A DNA stretch of 64,000 bases from BP-464 sp963825415 (GCA_963825415.1 CAWGTD010000003.1:682001-746000); one strand, 5' to 3'; counted from the first letter of the stretch, positions 51,743-60,763 are shown. Numbers and translations are program-made. The notes: generated by a model from the letters alone, not told the origin.

Positions 51743-52504
51743 GTGGAGTATCCCCGCCCGGTGGACCTGGCTCTCTACGCCGTCTGGTGCTTTGCGGTCG
51801 CGGCGGCCGGCGGGCTGGTCGGGCTCGTGCTCGGCAACCTGCGCCTCCCGGCGACGTTGGTGGTGGCCTCGGGCGCCGGCGCCGCGACCGGCGCCAACCT
51901 GGTGGTCAGCGCGGCGGCCGCGGCGGCGGCCGCGATCGCGCACGTGCGCGCCGGGCGCGTGAACTGGCGGCTGTTCGCGTGGATGGCGCCACCGTCGATC
52001 GTCTTCGCGGTCCTCGGCGGCTATCTGAGCGGGACGATGCCGCGCGACCTGCTGCTCGGCGCGATCGCCGTCGTGCTGGTCGTCAGCGCGCTGCAGCTGT
52101 TCGGCTGGCAACCGGTTCCGCGACGCTCCGGCGAGCGGCTCGACCTGCGGGCGGCGGCGGGAACCGGCGCCGTCGTCGGCTTCCTCGGCGGCGTCGTGGG
52201 TCTGATCCTCGGGTCGCTGCGGATGCCCGCGCTGCTGCGCCTGGTGGGCGAGTCGCCGGCGCGGGCGGCCGGCACCAACGTGACCGTGGGCTTCTGCGTC
52301 GGGGTCGCCGGAGCGGTCGGCCACCTGCCGTCAGCCGCGCCCGACTGGACGGTGGCAGCCGTCGGCGTCGCAGCCTCGGTGCCGGGCGCGTTGCTCGGCG
52401 CGCGCTTCACCGGGCGCCTCGCCGAGCGCCAGCTCGTGCGCGCGATCGCCTGGGTGTTGCTCGCGGCCGGCATCGCCACCGGCGTGGAGGCGGTCGCCGG
52501 ATGA
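51743..52504 (+). CDS. TauE/SafE-family membrane protein
   Basis: Predicted anion (sulfite/organosulfonate) exporter or sulfur-compound transporter, about 253 residues with seven to eight membrane segments. The repeated half motif GGLVGLVLGNLRLPATL and GGVVGLILGSLRMPALLR is characteristic. GTG 51743 or GTG 51761 (with GGAG upstream) could start. Substrate unknown. Confidence 0.85.
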   Translation: MEYPRPVDLALYAVWCFAVAAAGGLVGLVLGNLRLPATLVVASGAGAATGANLVVSAAAAAAAAIAHVRAGRVNWRLFAWMAPPSIVFAVLGGYLSGTMPRDLLLGAIAVVLVVSALQLFGWQPVPRRSGERLDLRAAAGTGAVVGFLGGVVGLILGSLRMPALLRLVGESPARAAGTNVTVGFCVGVAGAVGHLPSAAPDWTVAAVGVAASVPGALLGARFTGRLAERQLVRAIAWVLLAAGIATGVEAVAG

Positions 52505-52678
52505 CCGATCCCTCGAGGTCCGAGGTCCTGGGTGACCGCGCGGATCGGCGCCGGTTCGCCGCCCGTCGGCCTCGGAAATGGCGCTGCCATTCCCTTCGGC
52601 GTCGGACGACGCCCGGCATCCGCCCGCACGGCCCCCAGAACCCCGGCTACTCGGGATCGATCATCTAGCCTCAGAGAC

Positions 52679-53941
52679 ATGGCCGACGCCGTCGGGCTCC
52701 TCCAGGAGCTGATCCGCTTCAACACCGTCAATCCGCCCGGCGACGAGCGGGCGGCGCAGGAGCATCTGGCGGGCATCCTGGAGGGCGCCGGGCTCGAGGT
52801 CGAGCTGCTGGGCCGCACGCCCGAGCGCCCGAACCTCGTCGCCCGCCTGCGCGGAACCGGCGACGGGCCGACGCTGTGCCTGCTCTCGCACGTCGACACC
52901 GTCTACGCCACGGCCGAGGACTGGACGCACGACCCGTGGTCGGGCGACCTCGAGGACGGCTTCGTGTGGGGCCGCGGCGCGCTGGACATGAAGTCGCAGA
53001 CGGCCGCGGAGGTGGTGGCCGCGGTCGAGCTGGCAGGCAACGGCGCGCAACTGGCCGGCGACCTGCTCGTGGTGGTCGTCGTGGACGAGGAGACCGGCGG
53101 AAGCGAGGGCGCCCAGTGGATCTGCGCCGAGCACCCGGACAAGGTTCGCTGCGACTACCTGCTCAACGAAGGCGCCGGCGATGTGATCCCGTTCGACGGC
53201 GGGCGCGTGTACGGCGTTTGCGTCGCCGAAAAGGGCGTGTTCCGCTTCCGGCTGCGCACCGACGGTGTCGCGGGCCACGCGTCGATCCCGAAGATCGGCG
53301 ACAACGCACTGCTCAAGATGGCGCCGCTGCTGCAGGCGATGGGCGACCGGCAGCCGAGCTTCGACCTCACCGAGGCGCCGCAGGCGATGCTCGACGGGCT
53401 GGGGCTCTCCTTCGAGGAGCTGCGCGAGCGCGATCCGATCCTGGCGATGCTCGTCGAGCCGATGCTGGGGGTGACGTTGGCGCCCACGGTGATCAGCGCG
53501 AGCGAGAAGATCAACGTGATCCCGTCGTCGGCCGAGCTGCAGGTCGACTGCCGCGTGCCACCCGGGCTCGGCGAGGAGCACGCGTTGCGGCGCATCCACG
53601 AGGTCCTCGGTGAGGACGGCTACTCGGTCGAGTTCTCCGAGCGGGTGATCGGCAACTCCTCACCGGTCGACACGCCGCTGATGGACGCGATCCGCGGCTG
53701 GGTCGAGCGCGAGGATCCCGGCGCTCGCTGCGTGCCCACGATGCTGCCGGGGTTCACCGACTCGCGCACGTTCCGTGCGGCCTTCCCCGACCTCATCGCC
53801 TACGGCTTCTTCCCGCAGAAGCACATGACGCTCTACGACGCGGCGCCGCTCATCCACAGTGCCGACGAGCGCATCGACGTTCGCGACGTCGAGTTGGCCA
53901 CCCGATTTTTCGCCGACATCTCGCGGGAGCTGCTGGCATGA
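52679..53941 (+). CDS. M20-family metallopeptidase (ArgE/DapE-like)
   Basis: Zinc amidohydrolase, 420 residues. It has LLSHVDTVYA (first ligand and nearby Asp), GRGALDMKSQTAAEV (bridging Asp), DEETGGSEGAQW (catalytic and ligand Glu), a lid domain (about 185-300), and a late ligand His in FFPQKHMTLYDAA. The substrate is uncertain (acyl amino acid or dipeptide). The 174 bases upstream hold a small hairpin (about 52574-52594) and no clear gene. Its stop overlaps the DUF1385 ATG. Confidence 0.93.
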   Translation: MADAVGLLQELIRFNTVNPPGDERAAQEHLAGILEGAGLEVELLGRTPERPNLVARLRGTGDGPTLCLLSHVDTVYATAEDWTHDPWSGDLEDGFVWGRGALDMKSQTAAEVVAAVELAGNGAQLAGDLLVVVVVDEETGGSEGAQWICAEHPDKVRCDYLLNEGAGDVIPFDGGRVYGVCVAEKGVFRFRLRTDGVAGHASIPKIGDNALLKMAPLLQAMGDRQPSFDLTEAPQAMLDGLGLSFEELRERDPILAMLVEPMLGVTLAPTVISASEKINVIPSSAELQVDCRVPPGLGEEHALRRIHEVLGEDGYSVEFSERVIGNSSPVDTPLMDAIRGWVEREDPGARCVPTMLPGFTDSRTFRAAFPDLIAYGFFPQKHMTLYDAAPLIHSADERIDVRDVELATRFFADISRELLA

Positions 53942-54726
53942 GCGACAAGAAGCCGCTGCGGCTCGGCGGCATGGCACTCGCCAACGGGCTGCTCGTGCAC
54001 GGGCCCACGCACTGGTCGGCGGCGATTCGAAGCAGCGACGGCGCGATCGTGGTCGCCTCCGGCGCCAAGCCGCGCCTGCGCGCGCGAGTGACGCGTGTGC
54101 CCGGCGTTCGCGGCCTGGCGGGATTCGCCGAAGCGCTCGCGGTCATCCCGCTCGTGCGCCGGGCGCTGCCCGAGGCGCGGCTGCCGTTCGAGGCTCCGCG
54201 GGTGGTGCTCGCGGCGGCGACGGCCGCGGCTGCAGCCACGTTGCTGCGCCGCCGCGGGTCCGACCTCGGCGCGATGGCGGTGTCGGTCGCGCCCAGCCTG
54301 GTCGCGCTGAGCACCGGCGAGGTCGCCGCCTACCACGGCGCCGAGCACAAGACGATCGGCGCCTACGAGACCGGCGCGGCCGACCACTCCAAGGAGCACG
54401 ACCGCTGCGGGTCGCACCTGATGGCGCCGCTGCTGGCCGCCAACATGGCGGGCGCCGCGCTGCTCAAGCTCGTCGTCACCCGCCCGTCGCCCGCCGCTGC
54501 GAGCGCGGTCTCGCTGGCCTCGATGGGCGCGGCCGTGGAGGTCTTCGCCTGGACCGAGCGCCACGCCGCCAGCCGCACCGCTCGCGCGCTGCGGCGCCCC
54601 GGCCACGAGCTCCAGCGCGTGATCGGCACCCGCGAGCCCACGCAGGAGCAGTTGGAGGTGGGCCAGGCGGCCCTGGCCGAAATCCTTCGTATCGAGCCGA
54701 GAGGGTCTGGCAAGCTGTCCGCGTGA
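53938..54726 (+). CDS. DUF1385-family membrane protein (variant)
   Basis: The 262-residue protein has the family signature YHGAEHKTIGAYETG followed by the paired His/Cys (KEHDRCGSHLMAPLL), and several hydrophobic segments. The usual N-terminal GGQAVMEGVMMR is altered to LGGMALANGLLVHGPTHW. Function is unknown; a metal site from the His/Cys is likely. The ATG overlaps the M20 stop by four bases. Confidence 0.85.
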   Translation: MSDKKPLRLGGMALANGLLVHGPTHWSAAIRSSDGAIVVASGAKPRLRARVTRVPGVRGLAGFAEALAVIPLVRRALPEARLPFEAPRVVLAAATAAAAATLLRRRGSDLGAMAVSVAPSLVALSTGEVAAYHGAEHKTIGAYETGAADHSKEHDRCGSHLMAPLLAANMAGAALLKLVVTRPSPAAASAVSLASMGAAVEVFAWTERHAASRTARALRRPGHELQRVIGTREPTQEQLEVGQAALAEILRIEPRGSGKLSA

Positions 54727-54778
54727 GGACCCGCAATCCGTCCACAAGCTCAAGCGGGACGGGGAATAACCGATATCC

Positions 54779-56290
54779 ATGGTGATGCTCGCCGTGAGCT
54801 TCTTCGACCACCTGCGCGACTGGTCCCTCGAGTGGTCAGGCGTCGCCACGCTGATTTTCATGGCGGCGATGATCTACTTCTTCTGGCGCACGCTGAAGTT
54901 GATGCCGCGGACGAAGCCGCAGCAGATCAAGCCCGCCGCCAACAGCGACATCGGCTGGGAGGAGATCGCCGGCTGCGAGGACGCCAAGGACGAGCTCAAG
55001 GAGGTCGTGCAGTTCCTGCGCGATCCCAAGTCCTTCCGCCGCCTCGGCGCCACGGTCCCGAAGGGCGTTCTGCTCCACGGTCCTCCGGGCACGGGCAAGA
55101 CGCTGCTGGCCAAGGCGGTCGCCCGCGAGTCGGGCGCGCAGTTCTTCGGCCAGTCGGCAGCCTCGTTCGTCGAGATGTTCGCCGGCCTCGGCGCCGCGCG
55201 CATCCGGCGCCTGTTCGCCGAGGCCCGCAAGTGCACCCCGGCGATCATCTTCATCGACGAGCTCGACGCCGTCGGCGGCCGCCGCGGCAGCGACATCTCC
55301 GGCGAGCGCGACCAGACGCTCAACCAGCTGCTGGTCGAGATGGACGGCTTCGAGGCCCGCGGCGACATCGTCGTGATGGCCGCCTCGAACCTGCTCGACA
55401 AGCTCGACCCGGCGCTGCTGCGCCCCGGGCGCTTCGACCGCCAGGTCTTCGTGGCTCCGCCCGACGTGGCCGGCCGCGAGAAGATCCTCGGCGTCCACAC
55501 GCGCAACAAGCCGGTGGCCGACGTCGACCTCGGGCTCGTCGCCCAGCAGACCAGCGGTCTCACCGGCGCCGACCTCGCCAACATCGCCAACGAGGCCGCC
55601 ATCTTCTGCGCGCGTCGCGCGGGCCACGCGCTCAAGCAGGAGGACTTCGACAACGCGCTCGAGCGCGTCATCGCCGGCGTGCAGTCCCGGCGCGTGCTCA
55701 ACGACAACGAGAAGCGGGTCGTGGCCTTCCACGAGGCCGGCCATGCGCTATGCGGCGAGCTGCTGCCGACCGTCGACCGCGTCCACAAGATCTCGATCGT
55801 CCCGCGCGGCCGCGCGCTGGGCTACACGCTCAACCTGCCCGACGAGGACCGCTACCTCAAGACGCGGGTGGAGCTTCAGGACTACATGACCGTCCTGCTC
55901 GGCGGCCGGGTCGCGGAGGAGCTCGTCTTCGGTGCGGTCACCACGGGCGCGTCAGACGACGTCCGGCGGGTCGCGGAGATCGCCCACGCGATGATCCACG
56001 AGTACGCGATGGGCAGCGACGGCACGCGCGCAGCGGACCCCGAGCGGATGTCCGACCACCGGCGGCGCCTGCTCGACGAGGAGCAGCAGGAGCTCGCCTG
56101 GGCGGCCAAGCGGCATGCCGAGGAGCTCATCCGGGCCAACCGCCCGAAGCTCGACGCGCTCGCCGAGCAACTGCTCGAGCACGAGGTGCTCGAGCGCGCC
56201 GACATCGACCGCATCATGGGCAGCGTGCCCAGGCTGCGGGTTGCGGCGGCCACGGCGCTCGACTCTCCCGGCGAGAAGAAGGACACCTAG
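54779..56290 (+). CDS. ftsH: FtsH-like AAA+ metalloprotease, short N-terminus
   Basis: Membrane AAA+ protease. It has 503 residues. Only one membrane segment (about 22-36) precedes the ATPase, so the usual periplasmic domain and second segment are missing. Walker A GPPGTGKT (101-108), Walker B IIFIDELDAVGGRRG, the SRH region, and the zinc site HEAGH (318-322) with a later DDVRRVAEIA are intact. FtsH is usually 600-650 residues. ATG 54779 or 54785. It is flanked by DUF1385 and the epimerase. Confidence 0.93.
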   Translation: MVMLAVSFFDHLRDWSLEWSGVATLIFMAAMIYFFWRTLKLMPRTKPQQIKPAANSDIGWEEIAGCEDAKDELKEVVQFLRDPKSFRRLGATVPKGVLLHGPPGTGKTLLAKAVARESGAQFFGQSAASFVEMFAGLGAARIRRLFAEARKCTPAIIFIDELDAVGGRRGSDISGERDQTLNQLLVEMDGFEARGDIVVMAASNLLDKLDPALLRPGRFDRQVFVAPPDVAGREKILGVHTRNKPVADVDLGLVAQQTSGLTGADLANIANEAAIFCARRAGHALKQEDFDNALERVIAGVQSRRVLNDNEKRVVAFHEAGHALCGELLPTVDRVHKISIVPRGRALGYTLNLPDEDRYLKTRVELQDYMTVLLGGRVAEELVFGAVTTGASDDVRRVAEIAHAMIHEYAMGSDGTRAADPERMSDHRRRLLDEEQQELAWAAKRHAEELIRANRPKLDALAEQLLEHEVLERADIDRIMGSVPRLRVAAATALDSPGEKKDT

Positions 56291-56300
56291 ACTTTCGGGC

Positions 56301-56705
56301 GTGCTCGCCCGGATCGACCACATCGGCGTGGCCGTCGAGGACCTCGACGCCGCCATCGCCCTCTACGAGCGCGATCTGTCGATCGAGCTCGTCCACCGCG
56401 AGAGCGTCGAGAGCCAGGGCGTCGAGGCGGTGCTGCTGGACGTCGGCGAGGGTCACGTCGAACTGCTCTCACCGATGGGCCCCGACACGCCCGTGGGGAA
56501 GTTCTTGGCGAAGAAGGGCCCGGGGCTTCACCACGTCGCCTACCAGACGTCCGACATCGAAGCCGAGCTGGCCCGGCTGAAGGACACCGGCCTGCGCCTC
56601 ATCGACGAGCAGCCCCGGATCGGCATCCGCGGCTCGCGCGTCGCGTTCCTGCACCCGTCGGCCACCGGCGGCGTCCTCACCGAGATCGTGGAGCCCGTTC
56701 ACTGA
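56301..56705 (+). CDS. mce: Methylmalonyl-CoA epimerase
   Basis: Interconverts (R)- and (S)-methylmalonyl-CoA in propionate metabolism. The 134-residue vicinal-oxygen-chelate protein begins VLARIDHIGVAVEDLDAAI and has HVELLSPMGPDTPVGKFLAKKG, GLHHVAYQTSDIEAELA and a final TEIVEPVH. Metal ligands His, Glu and His are in place. The start is GTG at 56301, 10 bases after the ftsH stop. It is coupled to the next small gene by TGATG. Confidence 0.93.
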   Translation: MLARIDHIGVAVEDLDAAIALYERDLSIELVHRESVESQGVEAVLLDVGEGHVELLSPMGPDTPVGKFLAKKGPGLHHVAYQTSDIEAELARLKDTGLRLIDEQPRIGIRGSRVAFLHPSATGGVLTEIVEPVH

Positions 56706-56908
56706 TGGAAAAGGTCACGATCGGCTACTTCGGCGGCGGCCTCTCGATGCGCCTGGACACCAAGCAGCTCGACAAGCTGCTCAAGGCGCTGCCCAACGGT
56801 GGCTGGCACGACGTCGAGGCCGAGGACGGCACGGTGCGCATCAACCTGGCGACCGTCGTCTACGTGCAGACCGACCGCGCCCAGCACCGCGTGGGCTTCG
56901 GTTCCTGA
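56705..56908 (+). CDS. Small uncharacterised protein, 67 residues
   Basis: I do not recognise it. It is soluble, with GYFGGGLSMRLDTKQLDKLLKA and DGTVRINLATVVYVQTD. The ATG overlaps the epimerase stop by one base. The C-terminus may be affected by a possible frameshift near 56899 (see PAP2). Confidence 0.7.
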   Translation: MEKVTIGYFGGGLSMRLDTKQLDKLLKALPNGGWHDVEAEDGTVRINLATVVYVQTDRAQHRVGFGS

Positions 56909-57302
56909 CGTCGCCCTGATCGAGCGGTTCTCCAAGCTCGGCGAGCACGGCGCGATCTGGCTGGCGATCGGCGCCGGCGGCGCCGCGCTTGATTCCTCGC
57001 GGCGCGACGCATGGCTCGCGGGCGCGCGGCGGGTGGCGATCTCCTACGGGCTCAACCAGCTGATCAAGGTGGCGGTCGGCCGCCGGCGGCCCGCGGACGG
57101 CCTGGCCGCGACCCACAGCCAGCTGTCGTTCCCCTCGGCCCACGCGACGACCTCGTTCTGCGGCGCGCGGATGTACGGCCGGCTGGGCCTGCCGCTCTAC
57201 CCGCTCGCCGTGGCGCTCGCGCTCTCGCGGCTCGCGCTGCGCGTCCATCACCCCTCCGACGTCGTCGCCGGCGCTGCGCTCGGCACGCTGGTCGCGCGAT
57301 GA
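56799..57302 (+). CDS. PAP2-family phosphatase, N-terminus uncertain
   Basis: Membrane lipid phosphatase-like protein. The motifs KVAVGRRRPADG (KxxxxxxRP), FPSAHATTS (PSGH-like) and HHPSDVVAGA (SRxxxxxHxxxD region) are all present. No good ATG/GTG start precedes the domain; ATG 56799 overlaps the small gene by 110 bases, and CTG 56916 is the other in-frame option. One surplus base near 56899 would give a GTG start at 56890. Short (about 130-168 residues). The end overlaps ychF. Confidence 0.75.
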   Translation: MAGTTSRPRTARCASTWRPSSTCRPTAPSTAWASVPDVALIERFSKLGEHGAIWLAIGAGGAALDSSRRDAWLAGARRVAISYGLNQLIKVAVGRRRPADGLAATHSQLSFPSAHATTSFCGARMYGRLGLPLYPLAVALALSRLALRVHHPSDVVAGAALGTLVAR

Positions 57303-58378
57303 GGGTCGGGATCGTCGGGCTGCCCAACGCGGGCAAGTCGTCGCTGTTCAACGCGCTGACGAAGGCCGGGGCCGAGGCGGCCAACTACCCGTTCACGACG
57401 ATCGAGCCCAACGTGGCTGTCGTGCCGGTGATCGACGAGCGCCTCGAGCGGGTGGCCGAGGTCATCGGCTGCTCGAACGTCGTCTGGGACACGATCGACT
57501 TCCACGACATCGCCGGGCTCGTCGCGGGCGCCCACAAGGGCGAGGGCCTGGGCAACCGCTTCCTCGCCAACATCCGCGAGACCGACGCGATCGTCCACGT
57601 CGTGCGCGCGCACCACGACGCCGGCGTCGTGCATCCCGAGGGCGAGGTCGATCCGCGGCGCGACATCGAGATCATCGAGACCGAGCTCGTCTACGCCGAC
57701 CTCGAGACGGCCGAACGCCGCCACGACCGGGTGGTGCGCCAGGCGCGCGGCGGCGACAGGGCCGCGATCGCAGAGGAGGCGTGGCTCGCCGAGGTCATCG
57801 CCGCGCTGCAGGCCGGCCGCCCAGCCCGGACGGTGCCGGTGCCCGAGGGGGCGCCCCACGCGCTACGCGAGCTCCAGCCGCTGACCGCCAAGCCCGTGCT
57901 GTTCGTGGCGAACGTCGACGAAGGCGACGACGTGGTGCCGCCGGAGATCGCCGAGCACGCCGCGGCGCAGGGCGCCGTCGCGGTCGCCGTCTCGAGTCGC
58001 CTGGCGGCCGAGCTGGCCGAGCTCGACGACGACGACGCCGCTGCGATGCGCGCCGACCTCGGCGTCGCCGAGTCGGGCCTGCGGCGCGTCGTCGACGGGG
58101 CCTTCGCGCTGCTGCACCTGATCGCTTTCTTCACGGCCGGAGAGGACAAGCCGGGGCAGTGCTGGCACCTGCGTCGCGGGCTGACGGCCTGGCACGCCGC
58201 CGGGGAGATCCACTCCGACATCCAGCGCGGGTTCGTGCGGGCCGAGGTGATCGCATGGGACGCGCTCGTCGAGGCCGGCGGCTACGCGGGCGCCCGCGAC
58301 CGCGGCACGCTGAGGCTGGAAGGCCGCGACTACGTGATGACCGACGGTGACGTCATCACCGTGAAGTTCACGCCGTAG
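57299..58378 (+). CDS. ychF: Redox-regulated ATPase YchF (OLA1 family)
   Basis: Ribosome-associated P-loop ATPase. The 359-residue protein has the G1 GLPNAGKSS (7-15), NYPFTTIEPNVAVV, FHDIAGLVAGAHKGEGLGN, and a C-terminal TGS-like domain with FFTAGEDKPGQCWHLRRG and DIQRGFVRAEVI. The ATG overlaps the PAP2 stop by four bases. Confidence 0.96.
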   Translation: MRVGIVGLPNAGKSSLFNALTKAGAEAANYPFTTIEPNVAVVPVIDERLERVAEVIGCSNVVWDTIDFHDIAGLVAGAHKGEGLGNRFLANIRETDAIVHVVRAHHDAGVVHPEGEVDPRRDIEIIETELVYADLETAERRHDRVVRQARGGDRAAIAEEAWLAEVIAALQAGRPARTVPVPEGAPHALRELQPLTAKPVLFVANVDEGDDVVPPEIAEHAAAQGAVAVAVSSRLAAELAELDDDDAAAMRADLGVAESGLRRVVDGAFALLHLIAFFTAGEDKPGQCWHLRRGLTAWHAAGEIHSDIQRGFVRAEVIAWDALVEAGGYAGARDRGTLRLEGRDYVMTDGDVITVKFTP

Positions 58379-58424
58379 GCGGGAACCGAGGTCGACCTCT
58401 GCTTTGCCGCGGTAGCGGGTGTGG

Positions 58425-58476
58425 CATCGAGTGGACACTTTGCCGCGTATACGCGCGGTCAACCGTCCACTCGATG
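58425..58476. repeat. Nested palindrome with 12-bp outer arms
   Basis: Outer arms CATCGAGTGGAC (58425-58436) and GTCCACTCGATG (58465-58476) pair perfectly. Between them lies a perfect 12-base palindrome CGCGTATACGCG (58444-58455). The architecture resembles copy B at 31149-31195 but the sequence differs. Confidence 0.75.
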
Positions 58477-58505
58477 GCGGGGACAGGGCAGCTAGGGGAA
58501 CGGAG

Positions 58506-58525
58506 GCGACTGCTTGCGCAGTCGC
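58506..58525. repeat. Short 8-bp hairpin
   Basis: GCGACTGC (58506-58513), loop TTGC, GCAGTCGC (58518-58525). Perfect arms. Confidence 0.6.
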
Positions 58526-58583
58526 GCGCGTCGCTCGCGAGCAACCGCGGCTACGAGCGGGCCATTCGCCCCGGGCGGTCAGG

Positions 58584-58628
58584 GTTGGGCGATCAAATGC
58601 ACCTATGTGGTGGGTTTGATAGCCCAAC
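58584..58628. repeat. 45-base hairpin with internal CACC/GGTG stem
   Basis: GTTGGGC (58584-58590) pairs with GCCCAAC (58622-58628), then ATCAAA with TTTGAT after one mismatch, and CACC with GGTG around loop TATGT. AGGG before and GCCCT after could lengthen the stem with one bulge. It is not followed by a T-run. Confidence 0.7.
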
Positions 58629-58767
58629 GCCCTCAGTCGACCGTCAACCGTCGCGAGAGGCGCCCGGTTGCTTGCGAGAGGCGCGCGCGTTCGCGCCACC
58701 GGCGGACTCCTTGCCTCTCGCTGCCCAGAACCCGCCACACCCGCCCCGTGCCGCAAGCGGATGCCTG

Positions 58768-60763
58768 CTACGCCGCGCGCCGGCGCGGCAGCGCGACCAC
58801 CTCGGCCTCGGGCGGCCGGGTGAAGCGCCAGATGTCGCGCAGCGCCAGCAGCGACAGCAGGAGCATGCCGAGGATCGCCATCGGGACGCCGAGGACGAGG
58901 ACCCAGCCGACCGGGTCCGCCGGGCGCTGCGGCGCCGCGGCCACGGGCCGGTAGACCGGCGTGGCGGCGAAGTGCCGTTCGGCCACGGCCCAGGCGGGCT
59001 TCTGGCGCCCGTCGTAGGTGATCAGGCCCTTGTTGTGGATCGCGTCGGTGGCGATGCCGCGATAGCGCGATCCGCCCTCCCAGTGAGGCTTGACCGCGAA
59101 CTCCTGCAGCGTCCAGTAGATCGCGCCGCTGACGAAGGGCAGCGAGTCGACGATCCGCAGCGTCTCGTCGACGAACCGTGCCTGGAAGCCGTAGGTCTGC
59201 TTGACGGTCGCGGGGCCGTGCAGCGTCGCCTCGGCCCCGAACTCGGTCATCACCAGCGCCGAGCCGCCGTAGATCCGGCGCAGCCGCATGAGATAGGGCC
59301 GCAGGTCGGCGAGATCGCCGGTCGGGTGGTTGACCTTGCCGGCATACCAGCCGAAGTACGAGTTGATCCCGAGCAGCGGGTACTTGGCGAACGTGGCCTG
59401 GCGCGGGAAGCCGGGATAGCTGAGCAGGTCGACGGCGGGCGGGACGGACGGGTCGAGCTCGGCGGTCAGCCGTCGCGCGGCGTCGAGGAACGTTCGCGTG
59501 CCGGGCACGGTGTCGGGCACGGCCGACAGCTCGTTGGCGACCGAGTGGGCGATCACCGACGGGTGGTTGCGCGCGGCGAGCACCGTGCCACGGACCGTGT
59601 CGAGCGCGTTGCGGCGCTGCGCCGGGGTGCGCAGGAGCACGTCGCGGTGGTAGATCGGCGCCTGGCTCCAGACGAGGATGCCCGCGGCGTCGAGGCGGTC
59701 TAGGAGGCGGTCGTTGAGCAGGTAGTGCGCGCGCGTGACGTTGGCGTGCACCGCCTTCAGGCGCGCGACGATCTCGTCCATGTCGGCGTCGGTGAGCGCG
59801 GGCCCGCGGCCCTCCACGTCCTCCTGGATCGACGCGCCGCGCAGACGCACCGGGCGCCCGTCGACCAACAGCTGGCCGCCGACCACGCGCACGGTGCGCA
59901 GGCCGATCAGGCGCTGGTCGCGCTGCTCGACGCTGTCGCCGACGCGCGCCTCGATGATCGAGCGATAGCGCTGCGGGTCGTCGGGAGCCCACAGCTCCGG
60001 GTCGGGAACGCGGAAGGTGAAGCGCACGCGCCGGCGCTCGCCGGCGCTGAGGGTGCCCGGGTTGTGGGTGAGCCGCGTCGTTCGACCCGACGGCGCGCGG
60101 AGCATCACGGCGATCGTCGGCTGTAGCGCCGAGTCGGTGCGGTTGGTCAGCCAGCCGTCGAATTGCTCGACGCCTCCGCCGCGGTACATCAGCGACTCGT
60201 TCTCCAGCGCCACGCGGCCGCGCGGCACGAGCACCACCGGCCTGATGATGCCGCCCCAGTTCCACCAGCCCTCGCGCGGCTCGGCCCCCTTGCGGTTGTC
60301 GACCCGCACGACCAGCGTGTTGGTCCGGCCGGGGCGCAGGCCCGCCGCCGGCAACTCGAACGGGACGTAGGGGTCGGTGTGGCGTCCGATCCGCTCGCCG
60401 TTGAGCCAGGCCTCGGCCACGCGCCGCACGCTGCCGAAGCGCACCGCCCAGCCATAGCCCCGCGGAGCGACGGGGCCGGTGAACGAGACGCGGTACCAGC
60501 CGACCGTGCCGTGGAACACCTCGTCGGTCGGCTGCGGATCGAACACGCCCGGGACGGTCGTGGGCCGCCAGTCGCCGCCGGTCCCCCTGCGGTCGGCCCT
60601 GCTCGACGCCGGTGTCGCCGGGGTCCATCGCAAGTTCCCAGCCGGCCGCGATCGGCACGGCCGCGGGCGGAGCGGCGCCTGCCGCGGGCGCAGCGAGCGC
60701 GGCAGCGGCCAGCAGCGCGAGCGCGAGGCCGGCTCGAAGGGCGCTGGGGGCGGGCCGGCGCAT
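58768..60763 (-). pseudogene. Secreted GH2 glycoside hydrolase with C-terminal membrane anchor, one frameshift
   Basis: GH2 beta-galactosidase/glucuronidase-like enzyme. The N-terminal signal peptide (MRRPAPSALRAGLALALLAA) and first strand (WELAMDPGDTGVEQ) are in one frame. The rest (GTGGDWRPTTVPGVFDPQP through the jelly-roll, Ig-like and barrel domains) is in another, joined if one base near 60599 is removed. Acid/base Glu is in HSVANELSAVPD and nucleophile Glu in VMTEFGAEATLHG. A membrane helix (VGWVLVLGVPMAILGMLLLS) and basic tail end the protein. About 664 residues after repair. Extracytoplasmic and anchored. Substrate unknown. Confidence 0.87.

Larger units (their letters stand above)
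58379..58767. other. Non-coding block rich in inverted repeats
   Basis: There are 389 bases between convergent ychF and GH2 genes with no convincing gene. It contains a nested palindrome (58425-58476), a short hairpin (58506-58525), a 45-base hairpin (58584-58628), the palindrome GAGGTCGACCTC near 58389, and direct repeats: GTCAACCGTC (58458, 58643) and GCGAGAGGCGC (58653, 58674). Locally the sequence is less GC-rich than nearby genes. It may be a structured RNA or a decayed repeat cluster. Confidence 0.65.

Noticed and set aside
52501..52668. 55-codon frame overlapping the TauE stop by ATGA
   Set aside because: The overlap is tempting, but it is Arg-rich and shadow-like with no feature; the stretch also holds a small hairpin. 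Not called.
58379..58767. CRISPR array or insertion sequence
   Set aside because: Repeats are not evenly spaced, there are no spacers, cas genes or transposase, and no target-site duplication was seen.
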